Positions 8,224 to 16,884 of a stretch of 21,426 nt of DNA are shown here, piece by piece (the first letter of the stretch is position 1; each line of letters begins with the position of its first letter). Below the pieces are notes generated by a model. It saw nothing but the letters and a program-made list of their open reading frames with translations. It made no database searches and was not told the origin of the DNA. The stretch is from CBDDRG01 sp051306415 (GTDB taxonomy: Bacteria; Pseudomonadota; Gammaproteobacteria; Pseudomonadales; Porticoccaceae). The DNA lies in contig JBPPNE010000052.1 of NCBI GenBank assembly GCA_051306415.1, positions 1-21,426 of the forward strand, in the 5' to 3' direction. The position numbers and the translations under genes are program-made.

Positions 8224-8487
8224 ATGAAAGCCCTTCTCGCCGTTACCGCCTGCACCGTGCTACTTGCCGCGTGCGGCAAGCCGGCACCCACCGAGTCCGT
8301 CGAATCACTGATGGCAAATCCAGAACGACTGAAGGATGTCCGCGCCCAGTGCAAGGCCGACCACGCCAAGGTCGGCGATGCGCTATGCACTATGGCCGCC
8401 GAGGTCACACGGCGGCGCTTCATGGGCAGCGGCACGCCGTACACGCCCGTGCCACCGGCTGCACCACCTTCCGCACCGAAAGACTGA
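8224..8487 (+). CDS. TrbK/EexN-like entry-exclusion lipoprotein
   Basis: The 87-residue protein has a lipoprotein signal (MKALLAVTACTVLLAACGK) with lipobox LAAC and acylated Cys at residue 17. A short polar domain follows with two more cysteines, in VRAQCKADHAKVGDALC. Size, lipobox, the C-x(n)-C spacing and the position between trbJ and trbL fit the EexN/TrbK family, which in RP4-like systems stops cells already carrying the element from acting as recipients. The C-terminus TRRRFMGSGTPYTP (62-75) closely resembles the TrbJ C-terminus. The function is inferred from family and position. The next gene starts 3 bp after the stop. Confidence 0.8.
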   Translation: MKALLAVTACTVLLAACGKPAPTESVESLMANPERLKDVRAQCKADHAKVGDALCTMAAEVTRRRFMGSGTPYTPVPPAAPPSAPKD

Positions 8488-8490
8488 GCC

Positions 8491-9852
8491 ATGAACGACC
8501 TGTCGGTCATCGACCGCTTCCTCGATGTCTTCTCGCGCTACATCGATTCCGGGTTCGGACTGCTCGGTGGCGAGGTGGCGTTCCTGACCGCGACGCTGGT
8601 GGTGATCGACATGACGCTGGCCGGCTTGTTCTGGGCGATGGGCGGCGAGGACGTGATCGGCAAGCTGATCAAGAAGACGCTGTATGTTGGCGCCTTCGCT
8701 TTCATCATCGGCAACTTCAACAATCTGGCAGGCATCCTGTTCCGCTCGTTTGCCGGACTCGGCCTGGTGGCGTCGGGTTCCACGCTGACGCAAGCGCAGT
8801 TGCTGCAGCCGGGCCAATTGGCCAAGGTCGGCGTCGATGCGGCGCGGCCCATCATGGCGCAGATCAGCGGCATGACCGGCTTTCCGGAGGTGTTCGCGCA
8901 CCTCGATGTCATCACGGTACTGTTCCTCGCCTGGCTGGTCGTCATCATCAGCTTCTTCGTGTTGGCGGTGCAGCTTTTCGTCACGCTGATCGAATTCAAA
9001 CTGACCACACTCGCGGGCTTCGTGCTGGTGCCGTTTGCGTTGTGGAACAAGACGGCATTTCTGGCCGAGCGCGTATTGGGCAACGTGGTTTCGTCGGGCA
9101 TCAAGGTGCTGGTGCTGGCGGTAATTGTGGGCATCGGCACAGGACTGTTTGCACAGTTCCAGGTGCCGCCCGGCACCGAGCCATCCATCGACCTGGCGTT
9201 GACCATCATGCTGGCCTCGCTGGCGCTGCTGGGACTGGGGATCTTCGGGCCGGGAATTGCGACCGGGCTGGTATCGGGAGCGCCACAGCTCGGAGCCGGT
9301 GCGGTGGCCGGAACGGCGCTGGGTGCTGCTGGTTTGGCGGTGGCCGGTGGCGCGGCTATCGCGACGGGTGGCGCTGCGGTGGCCGCAGGTGCGCGCATGG
9401 TGCCGGGTGCAACACGCGCCGCCATCGGCGGAGCGGCGTCGGCTGGGCGTGCGAGCAGCGCGATGGCCAGCGGCGCGAAGTCGGCCTACCAAGCTGGTGC
9501 CGCAGCATCGGGCAGTGGTGGTGTTCGCGCTGCTGGTGCTGGCGTCGCCAATGTGGCCAAGAGCGGTGCCGGTGCTGTCGGCCAGCGCGTTGCAGCCGGT
9601 GCGAAAGCGGTCAAGGATCGCGTCGCGAACTTCGTCGCGGACGCTGCTGCGCCTGCGGCGGCAGCCGGTTCTACCGAATCAGCCGATGCAGTCGAAGCCA
9701 GGCCCCCTGCGGCAGAGCCCGCTTGGGCCAAACAAATGCGTCGCAAACAGCAGGCCAGCCATGCAGTCTCGACAGCTGCCCACACCCTGCGCTCAGGCGA
9801 TCACGGCGGCAGTGGTGCCAGTCCTAGCCTGCGCGACGACTCGAACCCTTGA
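8491..9852 (+). CDS. trbL: Conjugal transfer protein TrbL (VirB6 family)
   Basis: The 453-residue polytopic inner-membrane protein forms part of the translocation channel. Hydrophobic segments lie in roughly residues 25-90 and 140-265, including VIDMTLAGLFWAM, ITVLFLAWLVVIISFFVLAV and LALTIMLASLALLGLGIFGP. After about residue 270 the chain becomes a low-complexity tail of Ala, Gly, Ser and Val, ending in a charged region with PAWAKQMRRKQQASHAVSTA. The PAWA-QMRR ending is common in TrbL of these elements. The start follows the TrbK-like stop after 3 bp, and trbF begins 12 bp downstream. Confidence 0.92.
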   Translation: MNDLSVIDRFLDVFSRYIDSGFGLLGGEVAFLTATLVVIDMTLAGLFWAMGGEDVIGKLIKKTLYVGAFAFIIGNFNNLAGILFRSFAGLGLVASGSTLTQAQLLQPGQLAKVGVDAARPIMAQISGMTGFPEVFAHLDVITVLFLAWLVVIISFFVLAVQLFVTLIEFKLTTLAGFVLVPFALWNKTAFLAERVLGNVVSSGIKVLVLAVIVGIGTGLFAQFQVPPGTEPSIDLALTIMLASLALLGLGIFGPGIATGLVSGAPQLGAGAVAGTALGAAGLAVAGGAAIATGGAAVAAGARMVPGATRAAIGGAASAGRASSAMASGAKSAYQAGAAASGSGGVRAAGAGVANVAKSGAGAVGQRVAAGAKAVKDRVANFVADAAAPAAAAGSTESADAVEARPPAAEPAWAKQMRRKQQASHAVSTAAHTLRSGDHGGSGASPSLRDDSNP

Positions 9853-9864
9853 GGAGATCAGTTC

Positions 9865-10572
9865 ATGCGATTCAAACGACCCCAGGTGCGGTACTCGGAA
9901 ACGCCCGAGCCCGTCACCCCGTACCAAGCCGCCGCGCAGGTCTGGGACCAGCGCATCGGCAGCGCCCGCGTGCAGGCTAAGAACTGGCGCTTGATGGCAT
10001 TCGGCTGTCTGTCGCTGGCATTGCTGATGGCGGGCGCACTGGTGTGGCGCTCGGCGCAGTCCATCGTCACACCCTATGTGGTGGAGGTTGCTGCTGGTGG
10101 CCAAGTGCGCGCAGTGGGTGAAGCCGCCACGCCGTACAAGCCGAACGACGCACAGATCGCCTACCACCTGGCGCGCTTCCTCACCGACGTGCGCTCGCTG
10201 TCGATCGATCCCATCGTCGTGCGGCAGAACTGGCTCGAAGCCTACGACTACACCACCGACAAGGGCGCAGCCACGCTGAACGACTACGCGCGCACCAATG
10301 ATCCGTTCGCGCGCATCGGCCAGACCTCGACGGCCGTGGAGATCACCAGCGTGGTTCGCGCCAGCGAATCCTCGTTCCAGGTGCGCTGGATTGAGCGCAA
10401 CTATGCGAACGGTTCGCCCTCGGGCACCGAGCGCTGGACCGCCATGCTGTCCGTCGTGTTGCAGCCACCCCGCACCGAAGAGCGGTTGCGCAAGAACCCG
10501 CTGGGCATTTATGTCAACGGCCTGTCCTGGAGCCGTGAACTCGACGCAACCGAAGGAGCCAAGAAGCCATGA
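9865..10572 (+). CDS. trbF: Conjugal transfer protein TrbF (VirB8 family)
   Basis: The 235-residue bitopic inner-membrane protein nucleates the inner-membrane part of the secretion complex. The N-terminus contains the TrbF signature TPYQAAAQVWDQRIGSARVQ. One membrane helix (about 44-64, LMAFGCLSLALLMAGALVW) precedes a periplasmic VirB8-like domain. That domain holds YHLARFLTDVRSLSID and ends with LGIYVNGLSWSREL, the usual TrbF ending. A GAGGAG ribosome-binding site lies about 9 bp upstream. The stop overlaps trbG by ATGA. Confidence 0.93.
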   Translation: MRFKRPQVRYSETPEPVTPYQAAAQVWDQRIGSARVQAKNWRLMAFGCLSLALLMAGALVWRSAQSIVTPYVVEVAAGGQVRAVGEAATPYKPNDAQIAYHLARFLTDVRSLSIDPIVVRQNWLEAYDYTTDKGAATLNDYARTNDPFARIGQTSTAVEITSVVRASESSFQVRWIERNYANGSPSGTERWTAMLSVVLQPPRTEERLRKNPLGIYVNGLSWSRELDATEGAKKP

Positions 10573-11582
10573 AAACCCAAATCCGCATTTACGCTTTGCC
10601 GTTGATCCTGAGCGCCACCTTGGCGACTGTCAGCGGTTGCGCCACACACGGCAGGCCGCCGCCGGACATCACGCTGGACGAACCCGTCGCGGCGCACGCG
10701 CTGCCGGAGCCGCCCAAGCCCATCGAGGTAGTCGAAGTGCCGAAGCTACTGCCGCTGCCCGAACAGTTGAAGCCGCTGGGGAGTGCGTCCGAGGACAAAC
10801 CCGTCGCCGAATTGCCCGACGAGAAGGCTCGCGTGGCGCGTGCCAATGCAGAAGCGCGCGTGCCGCCGAGCCGAGAGGGCTACATCAACGCGATCCAGGT
10901 CTGGCCCTACGCGGACGGCGCGCTGTATCAGGTCTACACCAGTCCGGGCCGCGTCACCGTGATTGCCTTGCAGCAGGGCGAGGAGCTGGTGACGGTCTCG
11001 GCCGGCGATACGGTGCGCTGGATCGTGGGCGACACCGCCAGCGGCGCGGGTGCCAGCCTGCGCGTGAACATCCTCGTGAAACCCACGCGCATTGGGCTGA
11101 AGACGAATCTGGTCATCACCACCAACCGCCGCACCTACCTGCTCGAACTGTCCTCGACGCCGCAGGCGTGGATGGCCTCCGCGTCATGGGACTATCCGAA
11201 AGACCGCCTGCTGGCCCTGCAAAAGCAGGAGCAGCAGGCCCAAGCCTTTGCACCGGTAGACTCGGGGTTATCGCTGGAGCAGATCAAGTTCCGCTACGCC
11301 ATCACTGGCGACAGCCCATCGTGGAAACCGCTGCGCGCCTTCGACGACGGCGAGCGGGTCTACATCCAGTTCCCCGCCGGCATCGCGCAGGGCGAGCTAC
11401 CGCCGCTGTTCGTGATCGGGCCGCAGGGCGATGGCCAGCTCGTGAACTACCGCTTCCGCTCGCCGTACTATGTGGTGGATCGGTTGTTCGGTGCGGCCGA
11501 GTTGCGGCTGGGCGCTGACAAGGCCGCGGTTGTTCGCATCGAGCGCACCGATGGCGTGGGCAGCGCGGCACGGAGGCATTGA
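10569..11582 (+). CDS. trbG: Conjugal transfer protein TrbG (VirB9 family)
   Basis: The 337-residue protein is the outer-membrane-associated VirB9-like part of the core channel complex. The N-terminus is a lipoprotein signal ending in VSGC (Cys24). A proline-rich linker follows (DITLDEP...LPEPPKPIEV). The VirB9 domain starts around residue 95 with GYINAIQVWPYADGALYQVY and continues through WIVGDT and TNRRTYLLELSST to the C-terminal subdomain with GERVYIQFP and YRFRSPYYVVDRLF. These are standard TrbG motifs. TrbG proteins carry either a plain or a lipoprotein signal, and here the lipobox is clear. trbI starts 2 bp after the stop. Confidence 0.94.
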   Translation: MKTQIRIYALPLILSATLATVSGCATHGRPPPDITLDEPVAAHALPEPPKPIEVVEVPKLLPLPEQLKPLGSASEDKPVAELPDEKARVARANAEARVPPSREGYINAIQVWPYADGALYQVYTSPGRVTVIALQQGEELVTVSAGDTVRWIVGDTASGAGASLRVNILVKPTRIGLKTNLVITTNRRTYLLELSSTPQAWMASASWDYPKDRLLALQKQEQQAQAFAPVDSGLSLEQIKFRYAITGDSPSWKPLRAFDDGERVYIQFPAGIAQGELPPLFVIGPQGDGQLVNYRFRSPYYVVDRLFGAAELRLGADKAAVVRIERTDGVGSAARRH

Positions 11583-11584
11583 GC

Positions 11585-12838
11585 ATGAGCACGTCTGCCA
11601 CGCCACCACCAACGGGGTCGAATAAGGCCGACCCGGACACCCTGGCTCTGCGCGCTTCCCCGCGCCCGGTCACGCGATTGAACCGACGCATGCTGGCCAT
11701 CCTTGCGGGAACGCTGGGTGCGGTCGTGTTGGGGGGCACACTGTGGTCGCTGCAATCGCACAAGCGCGAGCGCAATGCGGCCACCGAGCTATACAACGTG
11801 GACCGTGTCTCGCATGCCGAGAACCTCGATCAGTTGCCCAAGGACTATTCCAAGGTGCCGGTAGCTGCCAAGCCGGCGCCCGTTTTGGGTGAGCCATTGC
11901 CGGGCGACCTGGGGCCGGCCATAGTGGCGCAGCGTAATGCGGGAGCGCCCGCGCAGACTGGGCGTATCGCGCAGCCAGGTGATGCCGAAGAGGCGGCACG
12001 TTCGGGGGTTTTCTTTCGCAGCGGTGCGGTCAAGGCAGCGCCGTCGTCCACTGCGAGTATGGTCATGCCCGAGCCGATATCGGGCAACCAGCCATTCAAT
12101 CCGATGGCCCCTGCGGTCGCATCGGCGCAGCCGACCGACCCGACGGCGGTGCAAAACCGGCAGGATCAGAAGCAGGCGTTTGTCGCCAATGGCGGCGACA
12201 CCGCGACCCGCAATCCGGCCAGCCTGCAACTACCAGCCTCTCCCTATCAGGTGATGGCGGGCACCATCATTCCGGCAGCGCTGGTGACCGGCATCAACTC
12301 CGACCTGCCGGGACAGGTCATCGCCGATGTCACCGAGGCGGTCTACGACACGGCCACCGGTCGCTTCCTGCTGATTCCGCAGGGCTCGCGCCTGCTCGGC
12401 CGCTACGACAGCCAGGTGTCATTCGGTCAGCGGCGCGTATTACTTGTGTGGACGCGGTTGATCCTGCCCGATACCTCATCCATTTCGCTCGACCGCCTGC
12501 CCGGCATCGACCCGGCGGGTTATGCCGGACTGGAAGATGGCGTCGATTGGCATTGGGATCGCATCCTCGCTGGTGCTGCGTTGTCCACCCTACTCGGCGT
12601 GGGTGCTGAGCTGGCAGCACCAAACAACAGCGGCAGCAACGGAGGCATCACCGTCGCTGTTCGACAGAGCGCGCAGGACACCGTTAACCAGACCGGTCAG
12701 GAGATCACCAAACGCAATGTGAGCATCCAGCCGACGCTCACTATCCGGCCCGGCTTTCCGATGCGGGTCATGGTGAACAAGGATCTGATCCTGCGGCCGT
12801 ATCAGCCGCTGTTCTTCCAGAGGGGATCGTCGCAATGA
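11585..12838 (+). CDS. trbI: Conjugal transfer protein TrbI (VirB10 family)
   Basis: The 417-residue protein spans from the inner membrane to the outer-membrane pore and transmits ATPase energy to the channel. It has a short cytoplasmic N-terminus, a membrane helix (about 36-55, MLAILAGTLGAVVLGGTLW) and a proline/alanine-rich periplasmic stretch. The conserved VirB10 domain follows, with YQVMAGTIIPAALVTGINSD, then LLIPQGSRLLGRYDSQVSFG and RVLLVWTRLILPD. The ATG at 11585 is preferred over the in-frame TTG at 11579: the GGAGG at 11572-11576 is 8 bp from the ATG but only 2 bp from the TTG. The stop overlaps the DUF2274 gene by ATGA. Confidence 0.94.
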   Translation: MSTSATPPPTGSNKADPDTLALRASPRPVTRLNRRMLAILAGTLGAVVLGGTLWSLQSHKRERNAATELYNVDRVSHAENLDQLPKDYSKVPVAAKPAPVLGEPLPGDLGPAIVAQRNAGAPAQTGRIAQPGDAEEAARSGVFFRSGAVKAAPSSTASMVMPEPISGNQPFNPMAPAVASAQPTDPTAVQNRQDQKQAFVANGGDTATRNPASLQLPASPYQVMAGTIIPAALVTGINSDLPGQVIADVTEAVYDTATGRFLLIPQGSRLLGRYDSQVSFGQRRVLLVWTRLILPDTSSISLDRLPGIDPAGYAGLEDGVDWHWDRILAGAALSTLLGVGAELAAPNNSGSNGGITVAVRQSAQDTVNQTGQEITKRNVSIQPTLTIRPGFPMRVMVNKDLILRPYQPLFFQRGSSQ

Positions 12839-13059
12839 GCATGTCCACCAGCAAACTGCGGCTGGGGCCGCTGCCCAAGACCGAGACAGTCAAAGTCACC
12901 ATCGCGCTCACCACCGCGTTGAAGGCCGATTTGGAGCGCTACGCCGCGCTGCACGCTCAAACCTACGGCGAGCCGATTGATGCCGCGACGCTGATCCCGC
13001 ACATGCTCGAAGCGTTCATGGCGCGGGATCGCGGCTTCAGGAAGACCAAGGGGAAGTGA
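12835..13059 (+). CDS. DUF2274 family protein
   Basis: The 74-residue protein reads MSMSTSKLRLGPLPKTETVK followed by VTIALTTALKADLERYAALHAQTYGEPIDAATLIPHMLEAFMARDRGF. The K-LRLGPLPK start, VK-T..L...LK.DL..YA and LIPHML..F...DR.F pattern is the DUF2274 family, regularly found directly after trbI in Trb-type elements. The strand-helix-helix pattern (VKVTIALTTALKADLERYAALH) looks like a ribbon-helix-helix fold, which would suggest DNA binding. No function is established to my knowledge. It is the last gene of the operon, overlapping trbI by 4 bp. Confidence 0.85.
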   Translation: MSMSTSKLRLGPLPKTETVKVTIALTTALKADLERYAALHAQTYGEPIDAATLIPHMLEAFMARDRGFRKTKGK

Positions 13060-13210
13060 TTCATAGCAACACCACAAGCACAATCGGAATACGCCCATGC
13101 ACGCCTGAGCGAGTTTTCGATAGATGCTGGAAGGGTCACCATCACGGGGTCGCAATTACACACCGGTGGTTGCAATGCAACCAGCAACCGCCCTGCTGAT
13201 GGAGAAGATC

Positions 13211-13582
13211 ATGAACAGAGCAGATCGAAGTCTGCCGGCCGCGAGGCCAAACAACGACTCTGATGCAAACGAACTGCACGGCGTGCCGCTACCACGACTG
13301 ATCGCGACGAATACCTTACCGTTCCGACGCACGATCCGTCGCCCCGAGCTGCGACAGATCGTGCCTCTGGCCGATACCACGATCTACGACATGGAACGGC
13401 GCGGTGAATTTCCTCGCAGGTTCAATCTGACCGCACGCTGCGTGGTGTGGGATTTGACGGAGGTGGAGGCATGGCTCGATGCGCGCCGCCAAGCCTCCGA
13501 CAGTGCGCAGTTAAAACGAGCCCCCTCGCCGGACGTGCGTCAGCGCAAGCGCCGCCCCGTCAAAGCAACGCCTGTGTCGTGA
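13211..13582 (+). CDS. AlpA-family DNA-binding protein (possible excision factor)
   Basis: With this start the product is 123 residues. The core FRRTIRRPELRQIVPLADTTIYDMERRGEFPRRFNLTARCVVWDLTEVEAWLDAR is the MerR-like winged-helix fold of AlpA/Xis-type proteins: a LRQIVPLADTTIYDMERRGEFPRRF helix-turn-helix, then WDLTEVEAWL. AlpA of prophage CP4-57 promotes integrase expression and excision, and many elements carry such a gene beside the integrase. Upstream in-frame ATGs exist at 13124, 13174 and 13199. I chose 13211 because GGAGAAG lies about 5 bp ahead. The C-terminal tail is basic (RQRKRRPVK). The last 23 bp overlap the 3' end of the convergent integrase gene, so the two transcripts are antisense there. 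It probably binds repeats near the att site to control excision, which is an inference. Confidence 0.85.
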   Translation: MNRADRSLPAARPNNDSDANELHGVPLPRLIATNTLPFRRTIRRPELRQIVPLADTTIYDMERRGEFPRRFNLTARCVVWDLTEVEAWLDARRQASDSAQLKRAPSPDVRQRKRRPVKATPVS

Positions 13583-14816
13583 TGATCTTCATCGACGGGG
13601 GCAGCAACGTCGGTGTGTGCGATTCGCCGGCCACCCAAGCGTCGACCATATCGGCCCACTCTTGCAGCATGTGGCGGCGCTGCTCGGCGTATTCGGCCTT
13701 GTTGTAGACACCACGCGATGAGCGGCCATCTTCGTGGGCAAGGCACTTCTCGATCCAGTCACTGTTGAAGCCCAGCTCGTTGAGGATGGTCGAACCGGTG
13801 CGGCGCAGGTCATGCACCGAGAAACTTTCGATTGGCAGACCCTTCGCTTTCGACCGCTCCACGACTATCTGCGCGACACGGTTCAGCGTGGCGTTCGACA
13901 TACACTTGTCGCCGTCATAGCGCGACGGCAGCAGGTATTTGGAGCCACCAGCGCAGGTGCGCAGTGCGATCATGATGTCGAGCGCCTGCTGCGAAAGGTA
14001 GATGTTGTGGGCCTTGCCGGCCTTCATGCGGGCTTTAGGAATAGTCCACAGTGCATTCTCGAAGTCGATCTCGTCCCACGTCGCGTGGATCAGTTCGCCT
14101 TTGCGCACCAGCGTGAGCAAGATCAGCCGCAGTCCCAGTTTGATGGTCGGGTACGAAGCGACGTACTCCAACTGCTTGAGCATGATGCGTATCTCGGACG
14201 GCGACAGCGCTCGATCCCGTGGCACGAAAGTGGCGATCGACGATGGCCCAACGTCGTCGGCAGGGTTGGCCACCTTCTCGCCGTGCAGGATGGCAAAACC
14301 GTAGATTTGCTTGATGATGTCGCGGACATGGATTGCCGTCGCTGGCGCTCCCCTGCTCTTCACCTTGTTGCACAGTTCGCGCAGGTCGTCAGGGCTGATC
14401 TCGCTCAGCAGGCGACTCTTGAACACAGGCAGGATGTCCCGGTCAAGGATGCTCTTGCGCATCGACCGCGTGCTGTCGGCCATCCGGGCACCCTCGTACC
14501 ACTCGTCGGTAAATTCCTGGAAGGTTTTGGCTTCCAACAGGCGCCGTTTCTCTCGCTGCTTTTCCTGCGCCGGGGACTGGCCTTCCAAAACTGCCCGCTT
14601 CGCGTCGATGCACTTTTCGCGTGCACGGGCCAGCGACAGACCGCCTGGCCCATAGCGGCCAATCGTCAGCGTCTCGCGCCTGCTATTGATCCGGTAGTCA
14701 TAACGGAACGTGACGGTACCCGCCGTCGAGACCGTGACGTACATGCCGTCCCTGTCCGTCACTTTGTAGGGCGCGGCCTTGGGCTTGAGGTTCTTCAGTG
14801 CGGTGTCGGTCAGCAT
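13560..14816 (-). CDS. int: P4-type site-specific tyrosine integrase
   Basis: The 418-residue recombinase inserts and excises the element at its attachment site. The N-terminal arm-binding domain (DUF4102, about 1-90) begins MLTDTALKNLKPKAAPYKVT with DRDGMYVTV, RYDYRINSRRETLTIGRYG and LSLARAREK. A SAM-like core-binding domain spans about 95-190. The catalytic domain shows R238 (LVRKGEL), H335-x-x-R338 (HDLRRT), H361 (LAHEDG) and the nucleophile Y371 (VYNKAEY). All expected catalytic positions are present, so the enzyme looks intact. The ATG has an AGGAGGA ribosome-binding site. The gene starts 296 bp from the end of guaA and points away from it, the usual placement of an integrase beside its att site. 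The 3' end overlaps the AlpA-like gene. Confidence 0.95.
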   Translation of the reverse strand: MLTDTALKNLKPKAAPYKVTDRDGMYVTVSTAGTVTFRYDYRINSRRETLTIGRYGPGGLSLARAREKCIDAKRAVLEGQSPAQEKQREKRRLLEAKTFQEFTDEWYEGARMADSTRSMRKSILDRDILPVFKSRLLSEISPDDLRELCNKVKSRGAPATAIHVRDIIKQIYGFAILHGEKVANPADDVGPSSIATFVPRDRALSPSEIRIMLKQLEYVASYPTIKLGLRLILLTLVRKGELIHATWDEIDFENALWTIPKARMKAGKAHNIYLSQQALDIMIALRTCAGGSKYLLPSRYDGDKCMSNATLNRVAQIVVERSKAKGLPIESFSVHDLRRTGSTILNELGFNSDWIEKCLAHEDGRSSRGVYNKAEYAEQRRHMLQEWADMVDAWVAGESHTPTLLPPSMKIITTQALL

Positions 14817-14823
14817 CGGTACT

Positions 14824-14830
14824 TCCTCCT
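14824..14830 (-). promoter_or_regulatory. Strong ribosome-binding site of the integrase gene
   Basis: On the minus strand AGGAGGA lies 7 bp before the ATG at 14816. It fixes the integrase start and is one of the best ribosome-binding sites in the window. Confidence 0.75.
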
Positions 14831-14841
14831 GGGAACGGCAA

Positions 14842-14997
14842 TTTTACCGTCAACGGCTCGAAAGACACAGGATGCTCTTAAACCCGCATTAATACTAGCT
14901 TTTCAGGCTATTTTTTACCGTCATAGCTGAAATCCATCAGACGGTAAAGTTATTTTAATGACCAGATTGGTTTTCCTTACCGTCAGAATTACCGACA
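14842..14997. repeat. Iterated TTACCGTC motifs between int and guaA
   Basis: Five related short repeats lie in 156 bp. TTTTACCGTCA occurs at 14842-14852 and again exactly at 14913-14923. CTTTACCGTC occurs in inverted orientation at 14940-14949. TTACCGTCAG is at 14977-14986 and the variant TTACCGACA at 14989-14997. The two close copies are 12 bp apart and the others about 30-70 bp apart. Repeated short motifs between an integrase gene and its crossover point are typical arm-type integrase sites or excision-factor sites. Which protein binds here is not shown. The copies nearest the int start could also repress int. Confidence 0.65.
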
Positions 14998-15014
14998 AAA
15001 AGTTTTGCTTGTCG

Positions 15015-15084
15015 TCGATAGATGCCGATAGATTTCGTGATATTATCTTATATAAATCAATAAATTAAGTTACTTTTCCGATAG
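15015..15084. repeat. CGATAG repeats next to the guaA end
   Basis: CGATAGAT occurs at 15016-15023 and 15026-15033, a 10-bp period of about one helical turn. CCGATAG recurs at 15078-15084. They lie between the TTACCGTC set and the guaA stop codon and form a second motif class, which could be sites for another DNA-binding protein such as the AlpA-like product. An A+T-rich run (about 15036-15072) lies between the copies. Confidence 0.4.
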
Positions 15085-15112
15085 TCCGCGAAAGCTGCCG
15101 AAAGACCTAAAA

Positions 15113-16687
<1,575 letters not shown>

Positions 16688-16768
16688 TGCTGGGTGCGCT
16701 GGGGAGGGACGGGGTGGGAAATCAGGCATTCAACCGCACGGAAACACATGCAGTGCCGCGCCCTGCAC

Positions 16769-16854
16769 AGGAGCGCGCCGTGCGCGCGACCGCGGTGGCA
16801 GATCGTGGCGTGACGCCTCGTCATAGCGTCCGGTCGCGGCCATGGGCCGCTCCT
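16769..16854. repeat. Inverted pair of REP-like palindromes (REPIN-like)
   Basis: Two copies of the same element face each other between guaB and guaA. The first (16769-16791, plus) reads AGGAGCG, nine variable bases, CGCGACC. The second (16832-16854, minus) has the same ends and the same nine-base spacing. The centres form 6-bp stems, GCGCGC/GCGCGC and GCGGCC/GGCCGC, each with a 3-base loop. About 40 bp separate them. Two REPs in opposite orientation resemble the REPIN/BIME units spread by RAYT transposases in Pseudomonas and Xanthomonas relatives. The pair lies in the guaB-guaA spacer, where it could affect mRNA stability. Confidence 0.7.
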
Positions 16855-16884
16855 ACAAAAATGCGCGCACCGGACGGTGGCCGC

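Larger units (their letters stand above)
937..15112. mobile_element. Integrative and conjugative element, Trb type, integrated at guaA (right part)
   Basis: The segment combines a complete P-type conjugation operon (traG to trbI), an AlpA-like protein, a P4-type integrase and an AT-rich, repeat-bearing region that touches the 3' end of guaA. Integrase gene, att-type repeats and a conserved housekeeping 3' end in this order are the usual right end of an integrative conjugative element. The left limit given here is only the start of traG. No second attachment site is visible and the true left end lies outside the window or has been lost. With no relaxase in the window, the element may be incomplete. 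Confidence 0.7.
14817..15112. other. Attachment-site region (att arm) between int and guaA
   Basis: This 296-bp gene-free stretch is far more AT-rich than everything around it. It holds the TTACCGTC and CGATAG repeats described separately and probably the integrase promoter. The run TATATAAGATAAT, read on the minus strand at about 15040-15053, is -10-like, but I could not pair it with a convincing -35. No terminator hairpin for guaA is evident in the bases after its stop codon. Confidence 0.6.

Noticed and set aside
8383..9492. A 369-codon minus-strand open frame opposite trbL
   Set aside because: It is antisense to a well-supported gene in high-GC DNA. The composition is low-complexity and rich in Arg, Gln and His, with no known motif.
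10298..11518. A 406-codon plus-strand open frame across trbF and trbG in another frame
   Set aside because: It is an Arg/Ala-rich shadow frame. TrbF and TrbG are both clearly recognised in their own frames with coupled starts.
14701..14720. A further TGACGGTA (TACCGTCA inverted) within the integrase coding sequence
   Set aside because: It lies in conserved coding sequence (the TAGTVTFRYDYR segment) and matches the repeat over only 8 bp, so chance is the simpler explanation.
13734..14930. A 398-codon plus-strand open frame opposite the integrase
   Set aside because: The integrase on the minus strand has all catalytic residues and a strong ribosome-binding site. The opposite frame has no recognisable domain and runs into the att region.
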